Part shown: positions 1 through 13,224 of the stretch, one piece after another
How the letters are laid out: each line of letters begins with the position of its first letter
How positions within the stretch are numbered: position 1 is the first letter of the stretch
Assembly (NCBI RefSeq): GCF_029962835.1
Contig: NC_080581.1
Location: 22,892,001 to 22,956,000 of the forward strand
Direction of reading: 5' to 3'
DNA length: 64,000 bases
Origin: Magnolia sinica
Taxonomy: Eukaryota; Streptophyta; Magnoliopsida; Magnoliales; Magnoliaceae
Notes under the pieces: generated by a model
What the model saw: the letters and a program-made list of their open reading frames with translations, nothing else
Database searches by the model: none
Told to the model about the DNA's origin: nothing
Position numbers and translations under genes: made by a program

Positions 1-560
1 CCACTATAACTAGTGTGAAACCATGATCGTCGAATTCCACCAAGGCTCGAATGAAACTCCTATGTGGCTAAAGATACACCTCAAACACACTCATTGGAAC
101 AGATTAGCTACCTCCATAACACACAAGAAGGTGGACCTATCAATGTGCATGGCCCATCTGTCACAGCAAAACACAAGAACAATTTCCGTCACCCCTAATT
201 TTTGTGAAACCATTTCAAAATTAGGTAAAGGTTTTGCAAGAATAGGCATGTGAGAATCAGCCACTCTATAGCCAGTTCTACGCATAACTTGTCACCCCAT
301 GGCTAGTTTTGCACATAGCTAGACACAGTGGCCGGTTCTTGGTCATGCAGCACTATTCCACTTCAATCACGATAATTGGCAATAATTTTTTGCTTATCAA
401 TATGAGATGGAGGTCTTAGTCATGCAGAACTGTTCCACTTCAATCACGATAATTGGCAATCATTTATCGCTTATCAATATGAGACGGAGGTCCTTTGTTG
501 ATCCACACGTACTGAAGGAGAGATAAGATGTGCCACTAGGCTCCCTCCCAAGGGCTATTT
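1..560. other. Old LTR-like remnant, left part (non-coding)
   Basis: I see no gene in this stretch. It ends at a TATTTAAA-like box that is cut by the R1 insertion; the other half resumes at 5468. A 77 bp tandem duplication lies about 70-220 bp before the box. A duplicated block upstream of a TATA-like box, followed beyond R1 by transcribed-looking sequence with an AATAAA signal, fits the U3 part of an old LTR. No domain or start of the element is visible inside the window, so the class is inference. Confidence 0.35.
343..493. repeat. 77 bp tandem duplication
   Basis: Two copies lie head to tail (about 343-415 and 420-493, offset 77). They share CATGCAG, TTCCACTTCAATCACGATAA and TTATCAATATGAGA with a few substitutions. 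The position upstream of a TATA-like box suggests an enhancer-type repeat of an LTR U3; this is inference. Confidence 0.8.
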
Positions 561-1575
561 TGTAAGACCCATATCCTAGCCCATACTATTCCGTAGGCTT
601 CCGCGGTCCTCCCGGTCAAATTCGGTATATCAGAGTCGTAGACCTGCGACGTGTAGACAGCAGTTGCGCGTGATCCTGAGTTGTGTCTCATATATCAGAG
701 TCGGCTCGGCTTGACACTTGTACCATTATGACCGCACCATCGCCGCGGTTCCAATGCCGCGACTCGCGGACCGATCCGATACCCTGGCAGGGAAATGTGG
801 ACCCGCGTTCAGTTCAGGGAAAAATACCACGTGTTACAAATCCCAAGAGAATCTCTACATCATGTCCCATCAATCAATCAATCAACCCATGCTTTCTTTC
901 TCCACAAGTCAAGCAACCACCAAGTCAACTCTCTCTCACCCTCTCTCTTACACACCCATACATGTCAAGTACAACATCACCTCACCCATCACTCACATCC
1001 ATCACTCTCTCCTTACATCCCATCTCTCTCTCTCTCTTTTCTCTACACAATTTCCAAGCAACCAAAGAGAGGAAAAAGAAAATATGGACGTCCATGGTCT
1101 TTCATGAGAGAAAAGAGTGTTGTGTGGCCCACTTTCCTATTTCAAATCCTTCATTCTAACCCTTAATTCCTCATCATCCACCATCAAAGTGGAGCACAAG
1201 GAGATCGGCTTTCCAACAGACCAAGAAGATCAAACGGTGGGTGCTCTATTAAGGCTAGATTTTCTTTTTTTGATGAAGGGCCAAGTGAGGCCTACCGATT
1301 GATGGTATGGATCTCACTTTGGACCCTAGGTGTGGCCGATGGCCCACCTTGATGCTCATGATCGCTCCATGATGGGGCCATTCTCCATGGACCCCATCAT
1401 GATATTTATTTTTTCCTTGCATGTCAAGAGGTCATCTAGACCATCCATTTTGGGTGGAGAATGGATCTCCACCATTGATCCTTGATTTGGTAGGCCCACA
1501 TGTATTGGGACCCACTTGATGTATGATTTCTTGCAAGGGAGGGCTCATAGTGGCGGAGCCCTCCATCACACGCAT

Positions 1576-1579
<4 letters not shown>

Positions 1580-1639
<60 letters not shown>
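1580..1639. repeat. (CT)n microsatellite in R1
   Basis: About 30 CT units run without interruption. Apparent reading frames through it (Ser-Leu or Arg-Glu repeats) are artefacts. Confidence 0.97.
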
Positions 1640-1644
<5 letters not shown>

Positions 1645-1775
1645 TTTTTGTGATGATATGGTTGTGTGGCCCACTTGGATGGACCCCACCTTATATATGT
1701 GTTGTATCTACACCATCTACCATTTGGTGGCCCACCTAAGCAAGGCCCACCTCAATGCATTGCCCTGCCCAAACC

Positions 1776-1799
1776 GTTCAGCGTCTGGGGACGCTGGAC
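1776..1799. repeat. Conserved GC hairpin in R1
   Basis: The inverted repeat GTTCAGCGTC..GGACGCTGGAC has near-complementary arms and a short loop. Counterparts occur in R2 (8701-8725, arms of 11 bp fully complementary) and R3 (26070-26093). Confidence 0.7.
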
Positions 1800-2643
1800 G
1801 TGAGTTAAAACACAAATATGAGCTTGTTTCAAGCTCTTGGGAAGGGTCACTTGTATAGGCCCCACCTTGATGCATGTTGTTATCCATGTCGTCCATTTCA
1901 TTCCTCAGATCGTTTTGAGCATTGAGCCGAAAAATGAAGTCCATCCGATCTTCTAGCGGGCCATAGTACATAAAACAGTGGTTTCTACCATTGAAAAACC
2001 ATCCTGCCGTTTTTATACACCAAAAAATATCAGATATTGGGCTTAATGGATGCGTTATGGACTGCAGATTCCACTGGCTAGGGTGGATTCACTTGAAGCG
2101 GGCCCCATGTATGTAAAACCGTGATAAAATATGATTTCAAAAAAAAACATGCAGCAGCTGACGCTGCTGCTGTCAAAGACGCAGGCAGCGCCAGCGTTGC
2201 ATTGGCGGGCGAACGGGCAGGACCATGAGTCCCCTGCCGTGGGCCCCACTATGATGTATGTGCAATATCCACACCGTCCATCTTGTTGGCCCTTAGGGCA
2301 GTGGGCCCCAAACCAAAAATCAGCCGTATACACAGCTCAGGTGGCCCACATCAGAGGAAACAGTGGGATTGTACGTCTGCCCTTGAAACCCTTTTATGGG
2401 CCAGAGAAGTTTTGGGTCAAGATGAAATTTGTTTTTCCTCAGCGTCCAAGTCTGCGTGACCTCATGGACGGATTGGATGGCATACAAACATTATGGTGGG
2501 CCCCACGTGGGACCCACAGTGATGTATGTGTTTCATTCACCATCCACTGACCAGGATGGTGGAATCCACCATGATTTATGTGTTCTATCAGCACCGTCCA
2601 CAGTGGACAGTGGGACCCACCCCCACGTGTGGGACGGTGTGTG

Positions 2644-2650
<7 letters not shown>

Positions 2651-2685
<35 letters not shown>

Positions 2686-2818
2686 TATATCAGATATAAT
2701 ATTGTATTATATTATATATAATATTGTATATATTATATACATTATCTGTAGATTATATATTATGTTATATATAATATATAGTTGATGATAGGCCTCCACC
2801 CCCCCCCCCCCCCCCCCC
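2651..2818. repeat. (GT)n, AT-rich and poly-C runs in R1
   Basis: A (GT)n run at 2651-2683 is followed by an ATATAAT-rich stretch to about 2782. A run of 20 C residues follows at 2799-2818. Confidence 0.95.
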
Positions 2819-3029
2819 ATGATGAATGTGATGCATCCAAGCCATCCAGCCCCTTTGAAAGCTCATTTGATGGCATGAGCTAAAGACTGAGTCAGATCCA
2901 TAGTTCTTGTGAACCCCACCCTTAATGCATGTGTTGCATCCAAAACGTCCAACCATTTGGCAAGCTTGTCTTAACAGGCTTGAGACTAAAAATAAGATAG
3001 ATATATAGTTCAAGTGGACCCCACCTTAA

Positions 3030-3570
3030 TATATGTATGGGGCCATCTTGATTTATTTGTGGCCGCCCATTAAGGCCCACCTTGGTATATGTATGAGGCC
3101 CATTTTGATTTATTTATGCACGTCCATTGAGGCCCACCTTGGTATATGTATGGGGGCCATTTTTATTTATTTATGGCTGTCCATTGAGGCCCACCTTGGT
3201 ATGTGTATGAGGCCCATCTTGATTTATTTATGGCCTTCCATTGAGGCCTATATGATATGCATATGGCCCATGTGATTAGGCCCATTTTGACGTATTCTAA
3301 GGCCCATCTTGATGTAGTTATGGCCCATCCATTGGGGCCCACCTTTGATATGTTTATGTCCCGTTGTTGAGGCCCACTTGATGTATATGAGGCCCATATG
3401 ATGTGACCCATATGATGTATTTGGAGCCCATGGGTTGAGGCCCATTGTGATGTATTAAGGCCCATGGGTTGAGGCCCATTGTGATGTATTAGGGCCCATT
3501 GGTTAAGGCCCATTGCGATGTATTAGGGCCCATGGTTGAAGCCCATGGGTTGAGGCCCAATGGGATGTAT
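3030..3570. repeat. GGCCCA minisatellite in R1
   Basis: Units of about 60 bp (GAGGCCCACCTTGGTATATG plus CTTGATTTATTTATGGCC) repeat from 3040 to about 3250. Shorter units built on GAGGCCCATTGTGATGTATT follow to about 3570. The same motif set is expanded separately in R2 (about 7270-7450) and R3 (about 27950-28700 and 29110-29360). Confidence 0.85.
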
Positions 3571-5467
3571 ACAAGATCTATTGCATTGTGTGATTCCACC
3601 ATGGGTTATGTAATGACATTTATGGCGGGCCATGCCCTGAGAGTAATGTTGGTTTGACGTCCATATTGTAAGAATATTGTTGGTTAAATGTCCACATTAT
3701 AACTCTCCCTAGGGCCCATTGATAGGCCCATACTTGTTGTGTGTAGGCCATCAAGGCCCATCTTCGTTGTGAGGATAGTTCATCACCATATAAAATGCTT
3801 AGTATAACTCCATGATTTATGCCCATATGCATCATATGTATGCCTGATATGAGGAATATTTGATCATAGCATATGCCATTGGGTAGACTATTTACGGGAC
3901 TCCTTATGAGACAGAGTGCCCACATTATCACGCCACATGTGCAGGATTGTTGCATGATTAGATAGTGTGACTCATGCATCTCACATATATGTGACTCGAT
4001 CATAGTACGCCCTAGCGACATCAGGGCCGTGGCCTCCACAGACACATCGTGGATGGTCAGATGGGACACCAGAAATGCTTGGTTCTAGCACTGTGGGCAC
4101 GTAGGATGTCCTTGGGTGAAAATTCCAGAACCTCCTTGGTACCTAGAGATGCTCCAACATCTAGACCAAGTGGAATATGAGCGCCGGTATCCATACCATG
4201 AGGTCGTGTCTCCCACTATGTCGTGATCGGTTGAAAGGGGGTGTGGCCTTATCCGCCCAAGTGAGGGGGCTATAAGCTAGGCTGAGTATGAGTAGCTCGT
4301 AAATGGGTCCGCTATTGATAAGCTGGGCCCGATATTGGCAGGCAGATAGTGAGGTCTCTTCCACTCACTAGGCTGTGCAGCTAGGGAGGAGGCAATCGAA
4401 GTGGAGTGTAATACCCCAGTGATTTTCCCAGAGAGCAACCGTACTGATATGTGGACTTATTGAGCAGGAATTGCATATCCATTCATTCATTCATTCACTA
4501 TCCACTCGGGCTGGTGGTGCATAACTATTTGTCATGTGTACCTTCGCATGGCCAGGATTTCGGTTGGGCGCGCAACTAACCTGAGATCAGGAGTTTACCA
4601 CATTGAGTCGAACTTTCCAAATTTAGGTATGAGACTGATTTGGATAGAAGTCCCTTGTGGTGAACCCCGTAGCCTGCGATACTACGTATTATCATCCCGA
4701 CTTCACATTCCAGCATGGTCATTTCATTCGCACCGCATATTACATTACATCTGCAGTACTTATCATTTTTAGTTACTATGTTTTTGCACTTATATAGCCT
4801 AGATGAGGTTGATGGTATTCATGGCTTGTCAGGATTTGCATATTGCATTGCATCCTCAGCATCTATAATTGTCTTTTTACACATCGCATGACCTTGGTAT
4901 GGCTAATAACATCCATGCCTTGCATCACATAGCTTTGGTACAACTGATAGTATTCATGGACTTGCCGCATATTTCCCCATTACTCTGATATTGTATGATT
5001 CATGATCTTGTCAGTATTTCCGCTTATTCTGATGGTGTATGATTTATGGGCATTATTACATACTTGGCACATACCTTACACACACTTTCACCACCCTCTA
5101 AGGTTTCTATAAGCTTATGCATGATAAATGCGTGCAGGTGGCGTTAGGTTGCAGCAACGTTGAGCTTGGAGCATGCAGCAGTCTTCTGGAGTTTTGACTT
5201 TCAACATATGTATTTCCTTTTCAACATTGTATTCAAATATTTATATTAGTGGATATGTGATGATGATGTTGCCTTTGTGATTTGGGTAAACTTGTGGTTA
5301 TGCTCCATATAAAAAAATCATACTAAAAATCCTCCTTGTAGGATCCTAGGATCGGAATCTGGCGCATGCGCGCTGGAAGCCGAAAATGGGGTACTATAGA
5401 GGCTGTCAGCACCGAATTCGACGATCGGGAATTTTATGAGCCCAGTTTCCAAGTTTGGGGCGTGACA

Positions 5468-5821
5468 TATTTAAAGGGGTCTACGTAGAGAAAAAGGGAG
5501 AGAGGGTGAGAAAGCCAGAGATAGAGTTAGTGACTGAAGTTACCTTGGCTCTTGCAGTAGGAGGAAAAGCTTGAAAGTTCTGCAAAATTCTCTACAGACT
5601 TCCTGACATCCCTTTTCAACAAGTTTTCTTGTCTCCTCATTCATCTTTATTATGCTCTATCACTTTCAATTGAGAAGTTAAAAGCCATAATCAAGCCAAG
5701 TAGGGTTGGGACTCGGGATGTCTGACCAGTCCTATATTAATAAAAGGGTGTCTGATTTCCCTGGTTCTCTCCCACATCTCTGATCAAACCCCACTTCACT
5801 CTGCACATACCCTACACACCT
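5468..5821. other. Old LTR-like remnant, middle part
   Basis: No coding sequence is visible. It starts with the R1 target duplicate inside TATTTAAAGG and contains AATAAAAG near 5738. It ends at the R2 insertion. Read with 1-560 and 9824 onward, it resembles the transcribed part of an LTR; this is inference. Confidence 0.35.
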
Positions 5822-8700
5822 TGTCACGCCCCGAACTCGGAAACCAGGCTCACAAAATTCCTGATCACCGAATCCGGCGCCAACAGCCTCCGTAGAACCC
5901 CATTTTCGGATCCTGGCACCCATTCACCAGGTTCCGATCCTGGGATACTACAAGGAGGATTTCAAGTCATCAGTCTGATTCATAATGAGTATAACAAAAG
6001 CATAACCTACAAACAATAACCACAAGAACACCACCACAAAATCCACTATAATCAAAAACTTTTGAGTACAATGCGATAGAAAGGGAAAATACAATGTAAC
6101 AAATGAAAAAAAACTCCAGAAGCTCGACTGCACGCTCCAACTACAGCGAGACTATGGCTGCGACTGCGTCCTGGCGTCACCTGCACGCATCAATCGTGCA
6201 TAAGCTTATAGAAAGCTTAGAGGGTGGTGTGAGTATGTGCGCAATATAAGCGTGCTCAAAATGTAAGGTCAGAGTAATGCGGAATCATGGTGATGAGCAC
6301 ATGAATGCAATCAGTCATACCAAGGTTATGCGGTGCAAGATATGAATGCTATCAGCCATAACACAGCCATGCGATGCGAGATGCAACTCAAGCATGTCAA
6401 TCCTCATCATGTATCAGTACAGTTCTCATTCTGGATAATCACCGGGGTTCAATACACTCCAAATGGCACTGTCGCTCTCCTAGCCGCACAGTCCAAGTGA
6501 GCATAAGAAACCTCACTATCCGCCTGGCCAATAGTCTACCAATACCTATCCGGCACGTCGATAGCGGACCCATTCGCGAGCTGGTCAAACTCAGCCTAGT
6601 ATTGCCCCCTACCCTCGGGCGAGTAAGGCCACACTCCTTTCCAACCGACCACGACACAGTGGGAGACGAGGCCTCCTGGTATTCGGCCCTCGTGCGTTCA
6701 TATATCCACTCGGTCTTGACGTTGGAGTCATCCTCTGGTACCATCGGGTTTAGAGATTTTCACCCAAGGACATCTATGGTGCCCGTATGCTAGAACCAAA
6801 CATTTCCGGTATCTAACTCAGCCTCCCACGATGTGTCTGTGGAGGCTATGGCCCTGATGTTGCTAGGGCATATAATAATCATGATCACACAGATGCAAGT
6901 GCATGAATCACACTACCAAACATGCAACAATCCCGCGCGTACCGAGCGCTCATGTGGGGCGACTCCGCCTATCAGGGAGCCCATAACGATCTGCCCAAAG
7001 GCATATGCTATGATCAGTCACTTCTCATATCAGGCATACATATGATGCGTATGTTCATGAATCATGGATCTATGTTATACATGTTATGTGGTGATGGGCT
7101 CTGATCAACATGAAGATGGGCCTAGACGGCCTATATACTATAGACATGGGCCTATTAATGGGCCTTAGGAAGAGTCGTAATGCGGTCATTTAACCAACAT
7201 TAACCTTACAATGTGGACATCAAACCATCATTGCTCCCAAGGCACTGCCGTTATAAGGGTCAACACATAAATCATGGTATGGGCCTCATGCACATCCCAT
7301 TGGGCCTCTAATACATCAAATGGGCCTCATGCATGGGTCTCGTATACATATATCAAGGTAGGCTTCAATGACGGGCCACCAATGCATCCACGTGGGCCTA
7401 GTCACATGGGCCTTGCATACATCACAATGGGCCTCATAAAATGGGCCTTAAATTATCTCCAAAATGGTTGGATAGTCGGATGAAGCACATGCATCATGAT
7501 GGAGCCCACTCTAATGGAGGGTATGGTTTACAACACATACATAAGTGGGTCCCATGTGGGGCCTACCATAATGTTTATTTCCCATCTAACCCATTGATAA
7601 GATCATTCAGACCAGGGCCCCCCAGAAATGTTTATTTTCCAAGCAACCTAGGGCCCAAAATAATGTTTATTTTCCAACCAACTGTCCATAAGGCCATGTG
7701 GACCAGGGTAGAGCCCACTATAATATTTATTTATCATCTAATCTATTCATAAGGTCACTTGGACTAGAGGAGGGCCCACTGGACTGGGGCCCACTGCACA
7801 TTTATTTACCATTCGATTGTTCACGAGGTCACGTGGACCTGGGTAGGGCCCACCGTGATAGCTACCTGTCAGCGTTGCAAGGTCTCGTGGACCAGGCCCC
7901 ACAGAAATGTTTATTTGCCATTTAACGTTGATGAGGCCACCCAAACTTAGGGCCCACCGTGATGTGGTCCACAGATCCAGCCCACCCATTTTGTGTGTCC
8001 CACTGGACTAACGGTCCAGACCAAATTTCAGTAACATCCAAGAATCAGGTAGGCCCCACCAAGTGATGTTATATGTTTTGGCATGTCTTCATATGATTTT
8101 AAATGGTATGGCCCACCTAAGTTCTGTATAAGGCTGATTTTCGGGGTGGACGGCTAGTCCGTAGGGACCCATCAAATACACGGTGCTGATGGTCAAACGC
8201 ATCAAAGTGGGGCCCACAGCTGGGGCCGTGAGCCCCAGTTTGTCCATCCGTCAGCGGTCAGCAGGCAGTGGCAGCAGCAGCGTCAGCGCTGCTGCCTCCC
8301 TTGTCTACTATTTTATTTTTTTTTGGAAAAATAGTTTTTCTGCGGATTTTCTATGGTAGGGCCCGCTTCAGTCCGATCCGTCCCAGCCATAGGATTCTAC
8401 GACTCATGATCGACGAAATGAGACCAATATGCAATGTGTTGTTGGCGAATGGAAGGGTTAAAGTGGGTTTCAATGGTGATACGTCTATTTCTTACGGTAT
8501 GGCCCGCTCGAGAACCATATTGGTTCCAAAATTTTGCTCAACGCCTAAAATAATCCAAGAAAGAGGATAGACGGCTTGGATTAAATACCTGAATCAAGGT
8601 GGGGCTTGCATGAGAGGCTCACCATTTCTTTCCCTCTCTCCTTTATTTTTATCTTTTTCCTTAAAGTACCCACCCTTGCCCTTACACTTCACTTGCCAAC

Positions 8701-8725
8701 GTCCAGCGTCCCCTGGACGCTGGAC
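8701..8725. repeat. Conserved GC hairpin in R2
   Basis: Arms GTCCAGCGTCC and GGACGCTGGAC are fully complementary around a 3-base loop. The same element occurs in R1 and R3. Confidence 0.8.
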
Positions 8726-8783
8726 GACATATCTGATCACATTGCTATGGTGGGTCCCATGTAGATGTGGCCCACCATCATAT

Positions 8784-8871
8784 GGGCATATAATATATAT
8801 TATATTATATATATTATATATATTATATAAAATATAACATATATATATATATATTTATTTTTTAAAAAAAA
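8784..8871. repeat. AT-rich run in R2
   Basis: An ATATTATAT-type run is followed by a poly-A stretch. It corresponds in position to the AT-rich run of R1. Confidence 0.9.
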
Positions 8872-9823
8872 AAAGCATTGGGCCACCCAAACAATGGATG
8901 GTGTGGATCATCACCTGCAATAGAGTGGGCCACACCGTCTGATGTAGATGGACGGGATAGATGTAACACATATTGGTGGGATCCACACCATTACAAAGGA
9001 AGAGAGAGAGATAGAGAGAGATATACGGTGAGATAGAGGGACCCCGCCACTATGGGCCCTCTTGATTAAATCACATACATCCAAATGGGTCCCACCAACA
9101 AGTGGCCCTAAAATTTAAAAATGATGATAAATCACCCACCTTATCTTCCTTCTTCTTGGTCCCTTAGACTCCAATGCTCCTTAGGTTTAACTTTGATGGA
9201 GGTTGATGGACTTTTGATGGTGGGGATGAGAGATGAGAGGGTGTAGATGGAAGATGGAAGGTGGGCCACACTTGAGAGGGAGAGGAAGCTTGGACGTTTG
9301 AGGCTTGGGGTTGCTTGGAGATTTTAAAAAATGAGGGAGAGAAAGAAGATATGGATGGGTGAGGTGAGGTGATGGAGTGATGGGTTGGGTTGAAAAATTG
9401 TAAAAGGTGTATGGTTGTTGTTGAAATTTGGAAAAGAGGAGTGGTGAGGTGGAAAGAAGGTGGACTTTTGAAAAAAAGAGGGAATGGGTTGATATACTTA
9501 AGGTAAGGCTTACATTAATGGTTGATTGATGAGACTTATAGTAGAGATTCCCTCGAAATCCGTAACGCGCGGTGTTTCTTCGGAATAAACGTAGATCGGC
9601 ATCTTCTTGCCTGGGCATCGGTTCGGTGCGCAAGTCACGGAGTTGGAACCGCGGCGACGACGCGGTCGCTATGATACAACTTTCGGATCAAGCCGACGTC
9701 GGTGCGTGGGACCTAACTTAGAATCGTGCATAAACACCGGATATAGTGCGAAGGTTGCCAGAATTTAACCGGAAGGACCGCGGAAGCCAAAGGAACAGTA
9801 CGGACTGGGACACGGGTCTTACA

Positions 9824-10489
9824 CACCTGCACCCACATGCACTTGTATTTATTTCACTTTTATTTACTTACATGCGCCTTTATTAACGGGATCTGTTTTG
9901 ACAATATGATAAGTATATTTACATAGTCGCCCCCTTTAGAAATCTTTTGTATCAGAAAACGTGGTTTAAAGGGGACAATTGAAAATTTTGTACTTAGCTT
10001 TAACTTACTTTTACTTATTCATTTATCCTGCTTTATTTGTTTAAATTTTATGTCTTGTTTAGGCCCTATAGGCCAACATAGTATTATTTAATTATGTAAG
10101 TTATTAGAAGTCACATGAATCCTCTTTAAAAATGTACAACCTAGTAAAGTAGAGATCGTGCGTTGCACAGGCGGAAAAGAGTACATAACCCCTTCCTTTT
10201 CCATAACCAAACTCCTTACCTAGAACCCATGATGCAGATTAACTCGTGAGTTGCTTGAGTCAAGAATTCACTGGACAGTTGTCACTCTTTAAGAGACTCA
10301 ACCATGGATTCTGAAGCCTTATAGTTTGGTCAGTGACAACTCCAAAATGATCGGAACATTTAAATGTACCGTACCATCAACCTTGAGAAAGGTATTACAA
10401 AGCCAATAAAATCAAGCAAGTCTGAACAAATCCATTTTCCCACCATAAAAAACTGGGTGTTCGGTGCCCCTAGTGACCAACATGTTACA
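9824..10489. other. Old LTR-element remnant, right part (non-coding)
   Basis: No gene is visible. The segment near 10150-10230 (CGTGCGTTGCACAGGCGG, then CATAACCCCTTCC) resembles a conserved non-coding stretch I associate with Tat-type Ty3/Gypsy elements; this recollection is uncertain. The stretch would continue the element split by R1 and R2. Confidence 0.3.
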
Positions 10490-13224
10490 GTAAGGATGGA
10501 CGTGGATTGCCTACTGTGGAGGCTACTGACGGTGCTCTGTTGGCCCCACCATAATTTATGTGTCCTATCCACGCTATTCATCCATTTTTCCAGACTATTT
10601 TATAACATGAGCCAAAAAATGAGGTAGATACAAATCTCATATGGACCACACCACATGAAAGAGGGGTGATGGAACACTCATCATTAAAAACTTCTTAAAA
10701 GCCATAAAAGTTTTGGATTAAGCTGATATTCGTGTGTGTGTGACCTAATCAACAGGTTCGATGACAAATAAACATTACAGTGAACCTTAGGAAGTTTTTA
10801 AGGGTGGGAATTCAATCGCCACTGTTTTCTCGTGGTGTGGTCCACTCGAGATTTGGAACTCCTTATTTTTGGGTTCATGCTCTATAATGACCTGGAAAAA
10901 TACAGGACAGCTAAAACACATATATATCATACGGGCCCACAGAGCATTGTCAGTAGTATAACACCCTGGTTCTCATAACCCGAGGATATTCACTCAAGTA
11001 TGAGAACCCGGGGGTTACGTCATAAAATGAAGCAATCATTCAAACACATTTCTTAGCACAAAAATATAACTTCTATATATATGCCCTCAAAAAGAGTCCA
11101 ACGTATGTGAAATGGAAGCAAGTTATAAAGTGAGATCCCACAGTAGGGGATTTAATTACAAACTCAAAGACAAACAAATATAACGTCTGTCATATAACGA
11201 AAGCAGTAAATCCTAAGCATTTAGTAGAGATCCAGCAGCTCGACTACATCATCGTACAGGCCCTCCTCTCTGTAACCCTCCTCAGCAGCACCAAGAGTCC
11301 TATCATACGCACCATCCTCAGCCATCACACTTGTATCTATTTGGTGCAACTGTATGATTGGGTGAGTGAAAACTCAGTGGAAATTTCCCAGAACGATTCA
11401 TGCATATCAAATCCTTCCAAAATAATTTAAACCAATGTAGTGAATTATAACAAGGAAAATATGAATTCTCATGTATATGTAAGGATGTATAAATGTATGC
11501 TCAAGTCACAGATCTGGGAATGCACATCCAACTGTCAAAATAAAAGGGTCACCCGCGGTAGGTGTAATACCCGGAAAAGACCATGAAAGCGAGCGCATCC
11601 AAGGATATCCTAACTCCTGGAAAAATACACGGGGTATGCCTGAGGAGTACCTAAACCCCAGAAAAGCCTCATGTAAATAGAAAGCAATCAAATTAGCGCA
11701 ATTGCACATATTCTGTGAATCCACTGAAGGGATAGAACCTTCAATAAATCGTACAGGGTGTGACTTCCATTGAGCACTCGGAAAAGCTCATATGTCATGC
11801 GTGGATGTCATGCACCATGATACTCACGTACACTTCATGGCATTAACAAAATCACTTTCATAAATATGGCCAAGCTTATGGTCTTTATAATAGGATGTCA
11901 GACATTCTAATGTGAGTTCAATATAATTCCATATACCTTTTCCAGGACCAATGAGGGCCCATAAATGTGACATATGGAATATAGTTGAGGAACTCATCCT
12001 ACATTCCTCATGAAAGGTAACTGAAAAGGCCAAGCTATATGTCCTAGAGGGGGGGTGAATAGGACAATGCCAAATAAAAACTTATAACAGCGGAATAATA
12101 AAGAAAATGATAGCCAAATTAAATAACAATGCAGGAAAGTAAAACAACCTCAAAATTCAGATCTTGAGAGGTTGATACAAATGTTATTCTAAGGACAACC
12201 TTACACCAAAAACAGAGTTTATGGTAGGACAACCTTATTTCTAGAAAGGTCTTTGTATCAAGTCTCAAATCGAAGAGGAATACAGAATTAAATACAAACT
12301 GAAATGAAATAACTTGTAATTAAAAATGTATTGTTCTAGGGACAGCCATACACCATAAAAATGGCAGGGCAACCTTGCTGGAACAACTTTCAAATGAAAT
12401 TGAAAAACAAGCTTATAAAGGAATAGCAGAAAGTAAATTCTAAGCTATTACAACATTCTCACAAAGCTTGAAATAATTACAACATTCACCACCATACATA
12501 CATCCCACAAAAAGAATAAAAAATTAGAAAAATAAAACAATCAACCACAACTCAAGGGATTATAGTGGTTCGCCTGTGTGTTCACCAACTGTTATACAAC
12601 AGCCACACAAAAAGCTACTCCACTCCTAATATCCTCACACAGGGGATATTAGCGTTCACTAAAGATAGGTTTTCCCAGGTTCTCAAAAAAACCTTACAAT
12701 TGTGTCTTTGTATGTTGGCTTACACAATTAAAAAACCCCACTTCTGAGTTTTCCTGGCTTTCCTCAGATAACCAAAATAACAAGATTTTTCTGGCAAATC
12801 TTGAAAGAAACCAAAATAATAGAAAGGAATTTACAATATGTAAAATACCTGAATATCTTCTTCGTTGTAGCAGCCCGGTAGAACCAAATCAAAGTAGATG
12901 ATTGAATGTCCAAGTTCAATGTCCAGTACTCGATTACAATGGTTCTAGTTCTAATAGATTTTAAATTAAACCAAATAGGGCTTGCCTTAATTGATTTTGA
13001 TTCCAAAGAAAGGGAATAATAATTCCTCTTTATCAAATCAGATTGGAATATAAGAAACAAAATCAATTAAAATAAAGCTAAGGAAAGAAGATATTAAATA
13101 AGCACACTTAGCTTAGATGGAGCACAGAATTATCTCTCAGAAGTTCGACGAAGATTGGCTTGAATACTTTTATTAAATCGATGATTTCTTCTGAGATTCG
13201 TGCACTATTTATAAGTGAGAAGAT

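Larger units (their letters stand above)
561..5467 (+). mobile_element. R1: 4.9 kb solo LTR of long-LTR family R
   Basis: The element starts TGTAAGACCC and ends GGGGCGTGACA. It is flanked by a perfect 5 bp duplication, TATTT (556-560 and 5468-5472). The same termini bound R2, R3 and the LTRs of the small element at 31323-33690. There the polypurine tract and the initiator tRNA-Met primer site show that TGTRAGRCC is the LTR 5' end and GTGACA the 3' end, so R1 is in + orientation. It holds no coding region. In order it shows a CT-rich leader, a (CT)n run, a GC hairpin, copies of GTGGGCCCCAC blocks, (GT)n, AT and poly-C runs, a GGCCCA minisatellite, and a 1.4 kb 3' domain shared with R2 and R3. 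The family is Ty3/Gypsy by its 1 kb relative. Confidence 0.85.
5822..9823 (-). mobile_element. R2: 4.0 kb solo LTR of family R, inverted
   Basis: On the + strand it begins TGTCACGCCCC and ends GGGTCTTACA, the reverse of R1. A perfect 5 bp duplication, CACCT, flanks it (5817-5821 and 9824-9828). It carries the same 3' domain (here 5822-7250), a GGCCCA tract, the GC hairpin at 8701-8725, an AT-rich run at 8784-8871 and the CT-rich leader (here as GA-rich, 9000-9500). There is no internal domain, so it is a solo LTR. Apparent reading frames in it (for example 6374-6793 and 9187-9633) match non-coding sequence of R1 and R3. Confidence 0.85.

Noticed and set aside
23-285. Overlapping frames on both strands at the left edge
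   Set aside because: No domain, no codon-like pattern, and both strands are open equally; probably old element sequence.
1432-1858. Open frames of Arg-Glu or Ser-Leu repeats
   Set aside because: They are translations of the (CT)n run in R1; the same occurs at 45017-45244 and 54024-54433.
3033-3513. Open frames with repeated Trp-Ala / His-Met-Gly patterns
   Set aside because: They run through the GGCCCA minisatellite in R1; similar frames at 27960-28696 run through R3. Repeat periods near multiples of three keep them open.
6374-7045. Open frames of 139 and 70 codons in R2
   Set aside because: Equivalent sequence in R1 and R3 is non-coding and does not preserve the frame.
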